The notes under the pieces were generated by a model. It did not search any database and had not been told where the DNA came from. It saw only the letters and a list, made by a program, of their open reading frames with translations. This document shows positions 53,826 through 64,000 of a stretch of 64,000 nt of DNA, piece by piece. A program made the translations under genes and the position numbers. The number at the start of each line of letters is the position of its first letter. Position 1 is the stretch's first letter. This DNA comes from Seminavis robusta (Eukaryota > Bacillariophyta > Bacillariophyceae > Naviculales > Naviculaceae), in the NCBI GenBank assembly GCA_903772945.1, contig CAICTM010000275.1, positions 18,064 to 82,063 on the forward strand, in the 5' to 3' direction.

Positions 53826-56800
53826 TTACATTTGAGCGAAAAGGAGTAGCGAGGTGACAGCACTAGTGGTCACAATCGAAATTGCCGTTGCGATGAAGTG
53901 GCGGAATGATGCTGCATCAGAGGTGGAAGTTAGGCGAGATGGATTCAATCCCCCGTCGGAGTCTGCGTCCACATCGATGGCAATATCAACCAATTCACTT
54001 GGAGGTCTCGTTGGGGGTTCATCGCTACGTTCGACCATGACACTTTCGAGCTCGGAGAGGGGCCTTGCGGGTGGGTCCTCTTCGTCCTCATACTCCCCGA
54101 CATCCCATGCCAGAAGCTCTTCCTCTTCCAGCGGAAGTTCTTCTGTATGAGACGTTGCATTTATTGGGGTGGATTCTGATGAATTGCCAAGAAAACTGAA
54201 ATTGCCAGCATTTATTGGTGCGGATTCTGATGAATTGCCAAGGACACTGAAATTGCCAACAGTTTCATTTGACAAGGCAATCACAACACCAGTTTCTTCG
54301 TTCCGGTCTCCACCATCCACTACCACTACCGCCTGCAACTCGTCGTCTTCTTCTAGTTCGAGCTCTTCCGCGTTGGTTGTTCCGTTCAATGCATCAAGAT
54401 CAGATATGTTGCTTGGGCTTGGCATGTTTTCAAACATTTCAACAACCACCTCGTCACTGTTCGAATTGGTTTCTGCGCCTGTCGACACAGCCGTGGAAGA
54501 ATCTGTTGTAAACGATGTGGAAGCATCTGTGGACTCATGTGTTGGCGCGCTTGAAGGTCTCCTTGTTGGTAATGTTGTCGGAACAATGGTGGGCACCGCA
54601 GTTATGATGTCAGTGGGAGCTCCCGTTGAGATATCAGTGGGAGCTCCCGTTGAGATATCAGTGAGAGCCCCCGTTGAGATGTCAGTGGGAACCCCCGTTG
54701 AGATATCAGTAGGAGCCCCAGTAAGATACACAGAGGTAATCATCGTGGCGGTCACAGATGTTGTAAGTTCAGTTGGAGATGCCGTAGCTTGTGTGGGAGA
54801 GCTTGTTTGTGTTGATCTTGACAGTGTGGGTGATGCGGTGTCATTCTTGGGCGCAAGCGATCCAGTAGGCTCGGCCATTTCATCTTCAAAGAAAGCAGGT
54901 TCTCTGTCTTCAATTGAAAGTGTGGAAGCAGATACCTGAAGTGCCGTGGGAAAAGGGGTAGGCATTGATGTTGGTGTACCAGTTGGAGTTCCTGTGGGAG
55001 TTGCAGTTGGGGTGCCAGTTGGCATGGCAGTTGGGCTCAATGTAGGAAACCCAGTGGGGCTTGCAGTTGGTGAGCCTGTGGGGCTACTAGTAGGTACGCT
55101 AGTGGGTGTGCTGGTTGGACTTCCAGTAGGTGTTTCAGTGGGTGAGGATGTAGGTGATCCTGTTGGGGTGACAGTGGGAGACCCAGTTGGGCTCAAGGTA
55201 GGGACACCGGTGGGCCTTCCAGTTGGCGAGCCCGTGGGGGTACTAGTGGGCACACTTGTGGGTGCGCTTGTTGGACTTCCCGTAGGTGACTGAGTTGGGC
55301 TGCCAGTCGGGGGATCTGTCACTAGTCGCAAGGCCTCGTTCGTGAAAGCACCGTCAATGCGGTGAATGATACCGTTAGAAGCCAATATGTTCGATTCGAT
55401 TATTGTGGCCGTGGATGAGTCAGCACCCAAACTGGTGAGCGATACGGAACTTCCAAGGACAGAGATGAGATACTGTTTGTTGTTCACTGACGTGATGGTT
55501 CCCCCATCCCGCGCCAACTTGAACAGCACATCCGCGGAGAGCAATCCCTGGAACATATAATTTTCCACAAAATCGACGCTTGTGGGCGGGTTGTTGGTCA
55601 TCAAATAGGAGTCTTCAGGGGCAAACAGTGTAATCGGGCTGTCACTGTCCACTTGAGCTGCAAGTCCTGCTGCGTTGATCACAGATGCGAAGGCTGTCAG
55701 ATCTGGGTCAAAACTTATCCTTTGATAAATGCTGCTTAGGGAAAGCGGTAACACCGACGACTCAAATACTTGAATGGATCTGCAACGTTTACAAATAAAT
55801 AGTGTGAGTAAACGCGAAGAAGGACACGAGACACGGCTGGTTTGGTCTTACCCATCCACGCCCTGCAAGTCAGCAGGCTGCAGCAGACTACCTCCCTCGA
55901 AGAAAACTTCCCCCCTGTTCAAGGATACTTCGGCTAATGAGCCACTGAGTAATGGCACATGGAATGCACCACTGGATGTGGCCGCCAGAGCATAAAGTGC
56001 CGCAACTGTGTATTTCCCGAATGCCATCCAATGGAAGAGCAGATCTTCAAGATGCGTAGACCAGATGGGATCCAAGAGGCGTTGGAAGTCTGCTGTGGGT
56101 AGGTTGGAGGCTAAGAAGATGTCCGCTGGAAGAAAAATTGTGAACTGTGAACCCTCAGGGTATCCAAGGGACGATACAAGATTCGTTGCGTCCCAAGGAG
56201 CAGCAGCGAATAGCTCCGATGCAATAGCCACTTCTAAGTTTCCGTGGAGGTAGCCGACCTGCATCAGCTCAATGATACCTGGAGGAGAAACGAGCTGATC
56301 CACTATGTAGAACACTCTATGATGTGAAGAGTGGAGTTGTTAGAACAAGCAGGTTCAAATGAAGCAATGAAATGAATATGCCGTAAGTGTGGTCCTTACC
56401 CATTTTCTGCCAGAGCATAACTAGTTGCTACAGCATTGTTGAATCGAATCACTCCTCTCTCGTCTTTCGAGAGCCACATTTCAGCGCCCCCTGGGTGGCG
56501 GGTTGATATCCGCATAGGTGCCTCAGGTGACACGTCCGTCGGATATATGTTTTGATCGATCAAGTTGTATAGAAGAATTTCTCTTGTCTCCCATGCTCTT
56601 GAGTAGTCTAGCAATCCTTTCATTAGGTCCCCGTTGCCCTCTTCGTTCAAGTATGTATCGGAAGCAGCAACAAAGGTCGTCCCAGACAACATTGCAGTGG
56701 TCAAATCTTTCTCAAACCCTGCTGCTGAGACGACGCCACCCAACGATGGAGTGATGGAGGCAGCAAGGTCATCGAGACTTACTTGTCTCCAGTAGCTATC

Positions 56801-57307
56801 AAAAACTCCATCTATTGGGTAGACGATCCCATTGGCAGCACTTGTTCTTGGAGTTGCCAGCAGCTGTCCACCAACAGTTCTGTTTTCTTTGGCAACGTCA
56901 ATGGGCCCGCTTTTAGTGTTTATTGTATTGTTGTCTCCATCCAATACAAAAAGATCATCTTGTGTCAAGGATTGACCCAGGACAATTTGGAACTCGACCA
57001 GGGCCCTCAGATGTCGAATCCATAAGTCATCTTGCGTATAGCGGGCAACCAAAGGATCTTGCAGCATGGCCGCATTGGTTGGCGCAAAGACGGTAAGGAT
57101 TTGCGTTGAATCTGCCAAGTAGCTATCATCATCGATGCCTATCCCAACAGTTGTCAGGGCTTCGAGGTAGAGAGAGAACTCTGAGTCTGCTGCAATGACA
57201 TCCAGAACAGTCTGTTGACCAGAAGCACGGTCTACAAGAGCAGCCAGAACGAAAAGAAACACAAAGCAGAGAGGTGCGACAGTGGCTTCACCCATGATGC
57301 TCATCAT
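53826..57307 (-). CDS. Secreted four-FAS1 (fasciclin) protein with PTG-rich stalk
   Basis: Three exons, 57307-56400, 56316-55852 and 55779-53826 (introns of 83 and 72 nt), give 1108 residues. A signal peptide (about 1-30) is followed by four FAS1-like domains: one starts QTVLDVIAADSEFSLYLEAL with ILTVFAPTNAAM and ends GIVYPIDGVF; a second VSLDDLAASITPSLGGVVS; a third in exon 2 (GIIELMQVGYLHGNL to QGVDG); a fourth SSIYQRISFDPDLTAFASVI with ITLFAPEDSYL and GIIHRIDGAF. Then comes a long stalk of PTGSPTxxPTG units and DISTGAPT units, an acidic/Pro region, and a terminal hydrophobic segment (IATAISIVTTSAVTSLLLFA) for a membrane or GPI anchor. FAS1 domains mediate cell adhesion and matrix contacts. 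The intron phases equal those of the FAS1 gene at 59643-62068. Confidence 0.92.
54607..54727. repeat. 24-nt tandem repeat coding DISTGAPT
   Basis: About five copies of a 24-nt unit (gatatcagtgggagctccc plus gttga) with small changes, encoding eight-residue units on the minus strand within the FAS1 stalk. Confidence 0.88.
54950..55310. repeat. 12-nt-type repeats coding PTGSPTxx units
   Basis: Repeating GTTGGNNNNCCAGTTGGN-like DNA encodes the PTGSPT/PTGTPT stalk of the FAS1 protein. Its regularity creates long shadow frames on the plus strand. Confidence 0.85.
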
Positions 57308-57738
57308 ACTTTTCTCCTATCCAACCCAGTACAGCCTCAGGGAATGTTACCGTATGGTGAAGCGATCATTGAAATTTCTTGTCTTTGCACTTGGCCGTTG
57401 TTTAGATTTGGAGATGGGATCCCGACAAGTCCGGCCCGCCAGGGGCGCTAAGAACTCTTTGTGTGTGGAAAATCAGCGGCGTTGATTCGTGGATAGCATA
57501 AACCCGGTGCAGTCGCACTTATTAGAGCTCTTGCTAAATAGCGATCCACTCTCTCATGTGCTAATAGCGTTACTCGAGTTGGGGGTAGCATCAGCGGCGC
57601 AGTGTAGCTGTCACTGTACCACCGGACCACTCTGAGGCGAGACACTGCAGTTGCTCACAGCCCTCGTTGAAGTGATCGCCAGGCTCTGATTAGTTGTACT
57701 CTCCAGCCCTAACTGTGTGTCAAAATGCAGTTGCAAAG
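57308..57738. promoter_or_regulatory. Divergent upstream region (FAS1 / metalloprotease)
   Basis: 431 bp between divergent start codons of two secreted-protein genes, so the two could be co-regulated. No motif is assigned. Confidence 0.4.
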
Positions 57739-59246
57739 ATGATGTTGAACAGATATCTGGCATTGGCTTGGCTGGTGCCGCTGATACCCATTGTCAACAG
57801 CCAACACATCCAGCCAAAGAAGAGCCATCCCTCTGAGTTAAGGGATGATGAAACAGTCTACTTCCTGGATGTCTCGGGTCTTGGTATCAGTGGTACCGAC
57901 TTTCACCGCCATGGGAGTTTAGGCATACAACTTTTGGAAGACTTGCCCAACTGGCATTTTGTCAACCGAAACGAAGCTGATGATCACTTTTATGGTGAAA
58001 CTGAGGATGGACTGGTTGCCTGTCACTTGATGAGGCATTCATCGAACCATTTTGATGACAAACTGGTGGGAATGTTGAATGACCGTGAGACTAACCTCTG
58101 GTATGAAATCAAACCTGATATCAGCGGGGAAATCCTCCTTACAGTGATATTTGAAGGTGACATCCCTCCATCATCAACAGGAGATGACCACATCACACAA
58201 CTGTACTCTTTTTGGAATAGCCTACGATCCACCTGGGCATATTTGAGAGATCTTCCCTGGACATTGCGCATTGATCCCGAAAAGGAGCAGGTTATTGATG
58301 TCATGATTATTTGGTCTGAAAACTCAGAATGCCGGCGGAGTTTCCTGGGGATAGATTGTACTCTCACAGAAGACACACGTGATAATATGCATGCTGCCCT
58401 GGAGCTGGTCATTGCCACCACGAATTATGCACTCAGGGTTTCTGACACAAGTGCCGTTTTCAACTTGACTCATGCTCAGAGAGACACTTCTGGCTACAGA
58501 GAAACTGAGGGCACCTCCAAAATATTGACTGACATGGGTGTTCCTTTCTTTGGCCAACTAAGTTACATCCATCCCCTGAGAGATGAGCACAAGGCAGACT
58601 TGGTTTCTTTTGTCTATGACCTTCGCATTGTTGAGGGGGATGCTCCTTGTGGCACTGCCTTGCTGCCTCTTATCAGGCCGCTACCTTTGGCCCCATTCTT
58701 GGCATGGTCAACCTATGGTGTCCAGTGCTTTGCAGGATATAGTAAGAGCATCGCTGTCCCCTTTGTTTTCAATGCCTGCATCTTGAAGCTTGCAACATTG
58801 ACCCTCTTCTTTTTTCTTGCTCATTGTTCACAGCCCCCACGCACGAGTTTGGCCACAATCTGGTAGGTGCATGGATAATCTGAGGCTACACAACACCCTT
58901 GGTGGCAATGCAAGAGATTCAAGGGCTAACCTGTGCATTTCGTTCAATTTACACCCTCGCTCTGCAATAGGGTTGCTTTCACGATCGTGGCACTGTAGGA
59001 GCTTGTGATGATAATAAGAACACAGACTATGGATACCGTTCTCCCACAGGTACTTTTCGAACAATCATGGCTTATTCCTGCACAAGGGGGGAGTGCGATG
59101 ATTACCAGTTGGGTAGATTCTGTTCTAGGATACCCTACTTTTCAGGACCTGCATCCTATCAAAATGGTGAGGTATTGGGAGGGGAGGAAAACAATTGCCG
59201 CAAACGGATTAGGCTGGACAAGAGGACCATTTCCCGCTTTCGATAA
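57739..59246 (+). CDS. Secreted metzincin protease (M12B/reprolysin-like)
   Basis: Three exons, 57739-58741, 58834-58862 and 58971-59246 (introns 92 and 108 nt), give 435 residues. The middle exon is only 29 nt and carries most of the zinc motif. Joined, the site reads H338-EFGH-NLG-CF-H348-D, the full metzincin HExxHxxGxxHD, followed by the Met-turn TIM377AYSC. A signal peptide (about 1-24) starts the protein, after an in-frame TTG at 57694; the first in-frame ATG is 57739. The N-terminal part (about 30-200) is probably a propeptide, then a catalytic domain with several Cys pairs (ECRRSFLGIDC, APCGTA, FCSRIPYF). It is an extracellular endopeptidase. It lies between two FAS1 surface genes and could process them or the wall matrix; that is inference. 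Confidence 0.9.
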
Positions 59247-59642
59247 ATGGGACCACTCCACATGGGCCAGCAGCACGGACAAGTCACTATTCGTCCATCT
59301 TGATCCTGCTGTCTGCCAGTGAAACGTCGAAACCTGCCTGCCAGAGCTTGTGCCGGAATCCACCGAAGCAACAAATCAATAACACAAAACATCAGCAGCA
59401 ATCATCGTGCCAGGGTGCAAATATTGATGGCATCTGAGATTCTTGTCTATACAGCGTATCTTTGGTTACCACAGGTTTGGGGCAATTCAGGAACCAGTCA
59501 TGGTACAACTGGATGCAATGTCCCTTCCCTAACCTAATGCATTTAATCGTTTATGTAAACTACGTACGAAGAGATTCAACGACTCGACTCGACCGTCTTC
59601 AAAGCCGCGGACGAAATGGAAGATAGTTACTATGGACGCATC
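59247..59642. other. Convergent intergenic spacer
   Basis: Spacer between the protease and the second FAS1 gene. No gene is seen. Confidence 0.5.
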
Positions 59643-62068
59643 CTACAAGCTAACTGTAGCAGATAGCAGCAATGATACTCCTGCCACAAGATAGCACAAG
59701 TATCCAAGTCCTTGAGAAAGTCCAGCAGCCGAATCGGCCGTAACTGGTTGCGCTGTTGAGGGAACACAAAACAACAAACGTGGTGAGATGAACGTTTCGA
59801 ATCAGCTCGGCTTTCTAGCAGCTAGCCAGTAAACCAATATATACTTACTGGTGAAGACAGGGGGAGGTGTGGGAAACACGGGTGCGGTCGTTATGACGCC
59901 GTACTTAGCCGGACCAGCCTCTGGTGGTTGGGTGAGCGTGACCGGTGCAAAAGTGGGTGCGTTCTTGTCTACCTTGGTGTAGTTGAAGTACAAGAGGAGA
60001 CAATCAATGTGATGGATCACGCCTGTTCGAGCAAGGATGTTTGTCCTGTTGGCACCAGGAACGAAGGTACAGTTGGTCAATCCTTCTGGCCCGTCTGCGT
60101 TGCTAATGTAAATCTTCACAGGAGGTTCCTCTGGAGCGTAGAGAAGTGGGTCGCCGTCTGGGTCTGGGAACACTTGGATGTTCCACTTTTTGCCGTTCGT
60201 GGATGTGAGTTGTTCTCCGTCCTTCTCTGCCAAGTAATCATCGAACCAAAGCAACTCAAAGGTCATGCTCTTGATTACATCTTCAATCTGCAGTTGCGGA
60301 ATAATAACATCCCAAGCACTGTTGACAGCAGAAAAGAATGTCACGGGCAGCAAGTTGTCAATGAAGGGGCCCATCTGTACCGTATCAATCAGTCTTGTCA
60401 CTGTTGTCATCTCAGGGTGCATTTGGGTTTGATCATAAATAGTGTAGAGGACCGAAGGAGGCAGGGGCACTCGCTCGACGAGGTGGATATAACTGTTTGC
60501 AACGACCGATAGAGAAGAGCGAAACATGAGACCACTTGGAGCGAGTTACACCAAAAAGACGACACCGACTTACCCGTCAACTCCCTTCATGTCATAGGGC
60601 TTTAAGAGGCGTGCTCCGTCAATTGTCAATTCACCGTCTTCATCAAACTCCAGGGTAGTGTTGAATCCACTGAGCATTTTCATCTGCATGTACCCACCAG
60701 CCGCTTCCACCAACTTGTAGAGCTCATCGGTGGTGTAAGCGGGCTCGACGGTCATGTGCAGCAAAAAGTCCCACAAATGACGCTTCCACTCGAGTGTGGA
60801 GATACGAACGCCCACCTCAATGTTGAATTCTCCATATCCGGATTGGAGAGGTGCAAACACGTTGAACGATCCTTGCTGCGTACCAATGGAGCGGGTAAGA
60901 TTTCGCAGATTCCATTCGGATGATCGATAATACTGGTACATATCCTTCAAGTTGATGGTGGTGTACTCGGCACAGAAATTCATAATCATGGCCAATCCGG
61001 GAGGGACCAATGGTTTTGTTACAATTTGGGTGATTCTGTGGTGCCAGAAATAGGAAGAAAGATAATCCAACATTTGACATGAGAGATTCGATGAGAAGAA
61101 GTTACCAAAGAAAGAGTGACGGTCGCAACACCCAACCCAAAGCACATAGATCCAACAAACGACCATGCAAATCAATCAATCAATCAATCCACGTACCCGT
61201 TATTCGCAAATGCCTGACGATCCAAGATGGCATCATTGAACCTGAGGAGTCCCTTTCTCTGATCCTTGGTGATCCACATGTGAGCAATATCTCCTCGAGG
61301 CATGACCATGAGCTGAAATCCTCTCTCGATATCTTGCTCGTAGAGATTAAAGTCAATAAGATTGTACATGTAGGTCAGATTCTGGAATTCGGTATTGTTG
61401 GGATCTTTGAGTTCTTGTACAATGGGGAAGAATCCTTGCGCAATGGAATCATTTCCGTAACCTCTGTTTCTGGATGCTACCCAACTGACACCGGAGGGTA
61501 CAAATTCTTCCAGAGGCTTATCAAACTTGATTCTCTTCAACTGAGGAGAGAGTCCTTCGACCAACTCATCGTGCTTCTCGACTTCTCGGAGTGTGTACCC
61601 TCTCCAGTATGGTTTCACAACTCCATTCATGGTGTGCACTACGCCATTGCTTCCGGCCTGATTGGGATTCGTTACCTCGACCAAGTTGACCAGGGCGTAG
61701 GGCTGTGAGATCTGGAGCGTCCCATTGAGCGTTACCAGCTCCGTGGTGAATTTGTCAAAGATCATCTGGTCCGAGAGTGCTTGGCTGGGCACAATCATGA
61801 GCTGAATGTTGGTCTTCAAATGATGGACCCAACCATCTCGGGACATGTACGTCGTAAAGACTTCATCTTTGGCAATGGCCTCGTTGGAAGGAGCAAAGAC
61901 GGTGTATTGTTTCTTATTGTTATTCAACTCCAAATCCAAACCCGACAACTCCAAAGCAATCGCAAACTGGCTCAATTCTGGATTCGACTTGATTACCTCC
62001 AACACCGTCGAGGCGCGGGAAACGCACAGCAAGAGTGCTGACGATAACAGCAGTCGAAGGCCAAGCAT
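59643..62068 (-). CDS. Secreted four-FAS1 (fasciclin) protein, paralog
   Basis: Four exons, 62068-61197, 61035-60574, 60492-59849 and 59752-59643 (introns 161, 81 and 96 nt), give 695 residues. The frame extends to a TTG (62134), but the first ATG is 62068, starting a signal peptide (MLGLRLLLSSALLLCVSRAS). FAS1 domain 1 starts TVLEVIKSNPELSQFAIALE with YTVFAPSNEAI and ends GVVHTMNGVV. Domains 2 and 3 follow (TLREVEKHDELVEGLSPQL; NLKDMYQYYRSSEWNL), and domain 4 ends with GVIHHIDCLLLYF. A Pro/Thr stretch leads to a hydrophobic tail (YLCYLVAGVSLLLSATVSL), a GPI or membrane anchor. Exon 2 is 462 nt against 465 nt in the FAS1 gene at 53826-57307, both flanked by phase-2 introns, so the two genes are duplicates. 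This copy lacks the long PTG stalk and has one more intron. Confidence 0.92.
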
Positions 62069-63610
62069 GGTCAACTGACTGATGATTGCTACCTCTTTGT
62101 CTTTATTGGTATTAACAGTCCTCAGAGGAATCAATCCTATCCCTTCCTCTTACTTGCGCAAGCTCAATCGCAAGGGAAAGTAAGTGACAAACCAGCAACG
62201 CAACAACAGCCTTTAGAAACAACAATCCTGGGTCGAGGACAGGGTTCACTTTTGCTTTTTCAACAGATCCACAGTCTCATTCAAAGATCTAAGGTGTCCC
62301 ACCAACGCGCCCTTCAAGAAATCTCGGACAAAAGATGTGACCATGATAAATGACCTTACTTTGGATCTTTTTGGGCAGCGGGACAAGGCCAGCGGGAGTG
62401 AGCCTGCAAGCTGGCTTGGTCCTGCTAGCAACCTGCACCAAACCAATGCCTTCATAATGGGTTGGTACCACCATGAAACAACCCAAGCTCCAGCCCTGGC
62501 AGCCCCCCGCTCCAGACCCATTTCTAGGTGATAGCCAGAGAACAACACCTTGGACCGCTCCCTTGCCCTGCACCTGCACAGACCAACACCAGGCCCCACT
62601 CCTGGATAATCTCCTAGCCTGGCAAGTCCAAGACAACTCCTGTGCTGACTCCTGGACGTACATGCAATGTGCATCTCTGGACAAAGGCCAAGCATTACAC
62701 AAACACCATCTCCTGAACCATGAGAATCAGAACACGTGCCTTCCCTGACTCCCAGGCCAACTTCCCAGCCCACAGTACCAGGACACACATATTCCAGCTC
62801 CTAATTCCCTGCCCCAAATCTCCCTGCATTACACCTGGCCATAACCAACACTTGGACCTTCATCTGGCCCATTTCCTACCTAGCTAGACCTACCCTTCGA
62901 CCAAAAAACCAGCTAGCTGGTAGACAAGCTGGTCCATTTCCTTCCCTCTGAGTGGAGCCCATATTTTGCCTTCTCATAAAAGTTTCGCGTCCTGCCAGCT
63001 TCTGTACTCGCCACCGGTAGTGACAAGCATATAAACAGGGGGTGTCCAAGTATCTTCAGCCCTTTGTTGTGGTGGCATGGTTGGTCGTTCCTTAGGTTAG
63101 AGATTTATTGAAGTCTACTTTCTAGATTTCTGCCCCCCCCTGGAGCCCCTCTGTTCTCTTCTCCAAGCTAACTGCTCAGTAAACTCTATCTACCGGTACA
63201 TGATCGGCCTCTTCTGGAAACAGTTTCTTCTGGAGGCACTTTGGCACTTCCTGGATTCCATCATCCCTTGCTCTCTCTTACACATCTCTAGCTAGCTAGA
63301 TATGCACAGTTGCCCTTTTCTTGGAAGTGTGGTCACTAGCAATTTTTGATCGTGTGGCTAGACTAGCTAGTATGCTAATAAAGCGGTTGATCAGATTGGG
63401 TTACCGGTAGCCCTACAAGCAAGCCAAATAACCCTAAATTAGTCCGATCGCCGTCCGTCAATGGAAATCGGTGGCTGCATCGAACTTGCTTATTGTCGGT
63501 CGCCCTGTCGCCTTCTCTTCGAAAGCACCGCATCCGCATGCTTCTATCCATGGGTTGTTGGTTGTCAACCTGTAGTACGTAGTAGATCCCCCCAAGCTAA
63601 AAGGCAGACG
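62069..63610. promoter_or_regulatory. Divergent upstream region (FAS1 / uL13m)
   Basis: 1.5 kb. A C-rich block at about 62470-62880 has many CCTGG and CAGC words and no coding support. CTAGCTAG words near 62880, 62911 and 63290 and TACCGGTA at 63191 and 63402 are present. Confidence 0.45.
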
Positions 63611-64000
63611 ATGGCGTTCCGTGGAAGAGCTTTACAGACATGTTGGCATCTTGTTGATGCCTCGGATCAAACGGTGGGGCGGTTGGCAAACCAAATAGCA
63701 CCCATCTTGAAGGGCAAACATAAACCCACCTTTCTTCCCAACAAGGACATGGGCGATGTAGTGGTGATTGTCAATGCGGAAAAGGTCACTTTTTCAGGCA
63801 ATAAATGGGATGACAAGCTCTTCAAATGGCATACTGGATATCCTGGTGGCCTCAAATCAAGACCGGCCAAAGCATGCTCGAACGCAATCCAACCAAGATC
63901 TTGCGAAAAGCCATCTTGGGAATGCTCTACCGCAACAATCTACGGCAAAGCTATATGGAACCCCGTCTCAAGATTTACGCTGGACCCACGCATCCCCACA
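63611..64000 (+). CDS. Mitochondrial ribosomal protein uL13, partial, frameshifted
   Basis: The ATG at 63611 starts WHLVDASDQTVGRLANQIAP, KGKHKPTFLPNKDMGDVVVI and HTGYPGGLK, the uL13 pattern. Near 63869-63873 the family frame changes: the remaining bases read MLERNPTKILRKAILGMLYR and RLKIYAGPTHPH in a different frame, which is the conserved uL13 end. One base appears to be missing between AAA and ATG. The gene runs off the window at 64000. In the first frame no stop appears before the edge, but the product would lose the conserved C-terminus. It is a large-subunit protein of the organelle ribosome (mitochondrial rather than cytosolic by its bacterial-type motifs). The break could be an assembly error. 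Confidence 0.85.
   Translation, partial: MAFRGRALQTCWHLVDASDQTVGRLANQIAPILKGKHKPTFLPNKDMGDVVVIVNAEKVTFSGNKWDDKLFKWHTGYPGGLKSRPAKACSNAIQPRSCEKPSWECSTATIYGKAIWNPVSRFTLDPRIPT

Noticed and set aside
54169-55293. Plus-strand frames of 256 and 115 codons over the FAS1 stalk
   Set aside because: They are Val/Gly repeats produced by reading PT-rich repeat DNA on the wrong strand.
58862-58990. Acceptor at about 58990 for the last protease exon
   Set aside because: It would give HNLVGACDD and lose the third His; the acceptor at 58970 keeps the frame and gives the complete HExxHxxGxxHD.

Overview
The window looks like nuclear DNA of a diatom or close stramenopile relative. The evidence is: compact spliced genes with 25 short introns (72 to 231 nt, all GT-AG) that I could place from reading frame and protein-family continuity; long SPT/PTG-rich secreted proteins; an eroded BspA/DUF285-type surface protein; and eukaryotic genes such as an Nsp1/Nup62 nucleoporin, an EDEM-like GH47 protein, mitochondrial carriers and a mitochondrial uL13. 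I cannot fix the species. The intergenic DNA is crowded with short palindromes (TACCGGTA, CTAGCTAG, TACATGTA, GTACNGTAC-like), which is a compositional signature of this genome.

Layout. 1-2.3 kb: gene-free, with a foldback repeat. 2.3-9.0 kb: glutaredoxin-DUF4395 membrane protein, RING/coiled-coil protein, secreted nitrilase, mitochondrial carrier. 9.0-16.3 kb: repeat-rich spacer, a 1321-residue NYN/RRM-like/helical-repeat RNA-binding protein, and a BspA/DUF285 pseudogene. 17.1-28.3 kb: vWA protein, PHYHD1-like dioxygenase, two small unknown proteins, ApaG-domain protein, and a protein with a PP1-type KISF motif. 28.3-31.1 kb: the largest gap. 31.1-36.3 kb: two inverted LRR-like paralogs flanking an orphan helical protein; the second paralog carries a frameshift. 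37-47.8 kb: FG nucleoporin, EDEM-like protein with PA domain, five-exon NCS2 nucleobase permease. 49.2-52.5 kb: secreted Cys-repeat protein with a duplicated exon, a CMP/dCMP-type deaminase, and a broken NCS2 fragment. 53.8-62.1 kb: a cell-surface cluster of two four-domain fasciclin (FAS1) proteins with a secreted metzincin protease between them. 63.6 kb to the end: mitochondrial ribosomal protein uL13, frameshifted and cut by the window edge.

How genes may relate. The FAS1-protease-FAS1 block reads as an extracellular adhesion or wall module; the two FAS1 genes share intron phases and a near-equal middle exon, so they are duplicates. The NCS2 permease, the deaminase and the NCS2 relic lie within 7 kb and hint at a nucleobase uptake/salvage neighbourhood. 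Most other genes look like independent housekeeping units, as is normal in diatoms. Two of the clear protein families (LRR paralog B and uL13) have single-base frame breaks; these may be assembly or allele errors rather than real pseudogenes. All calls are from reading the sequence alone, with no database search.
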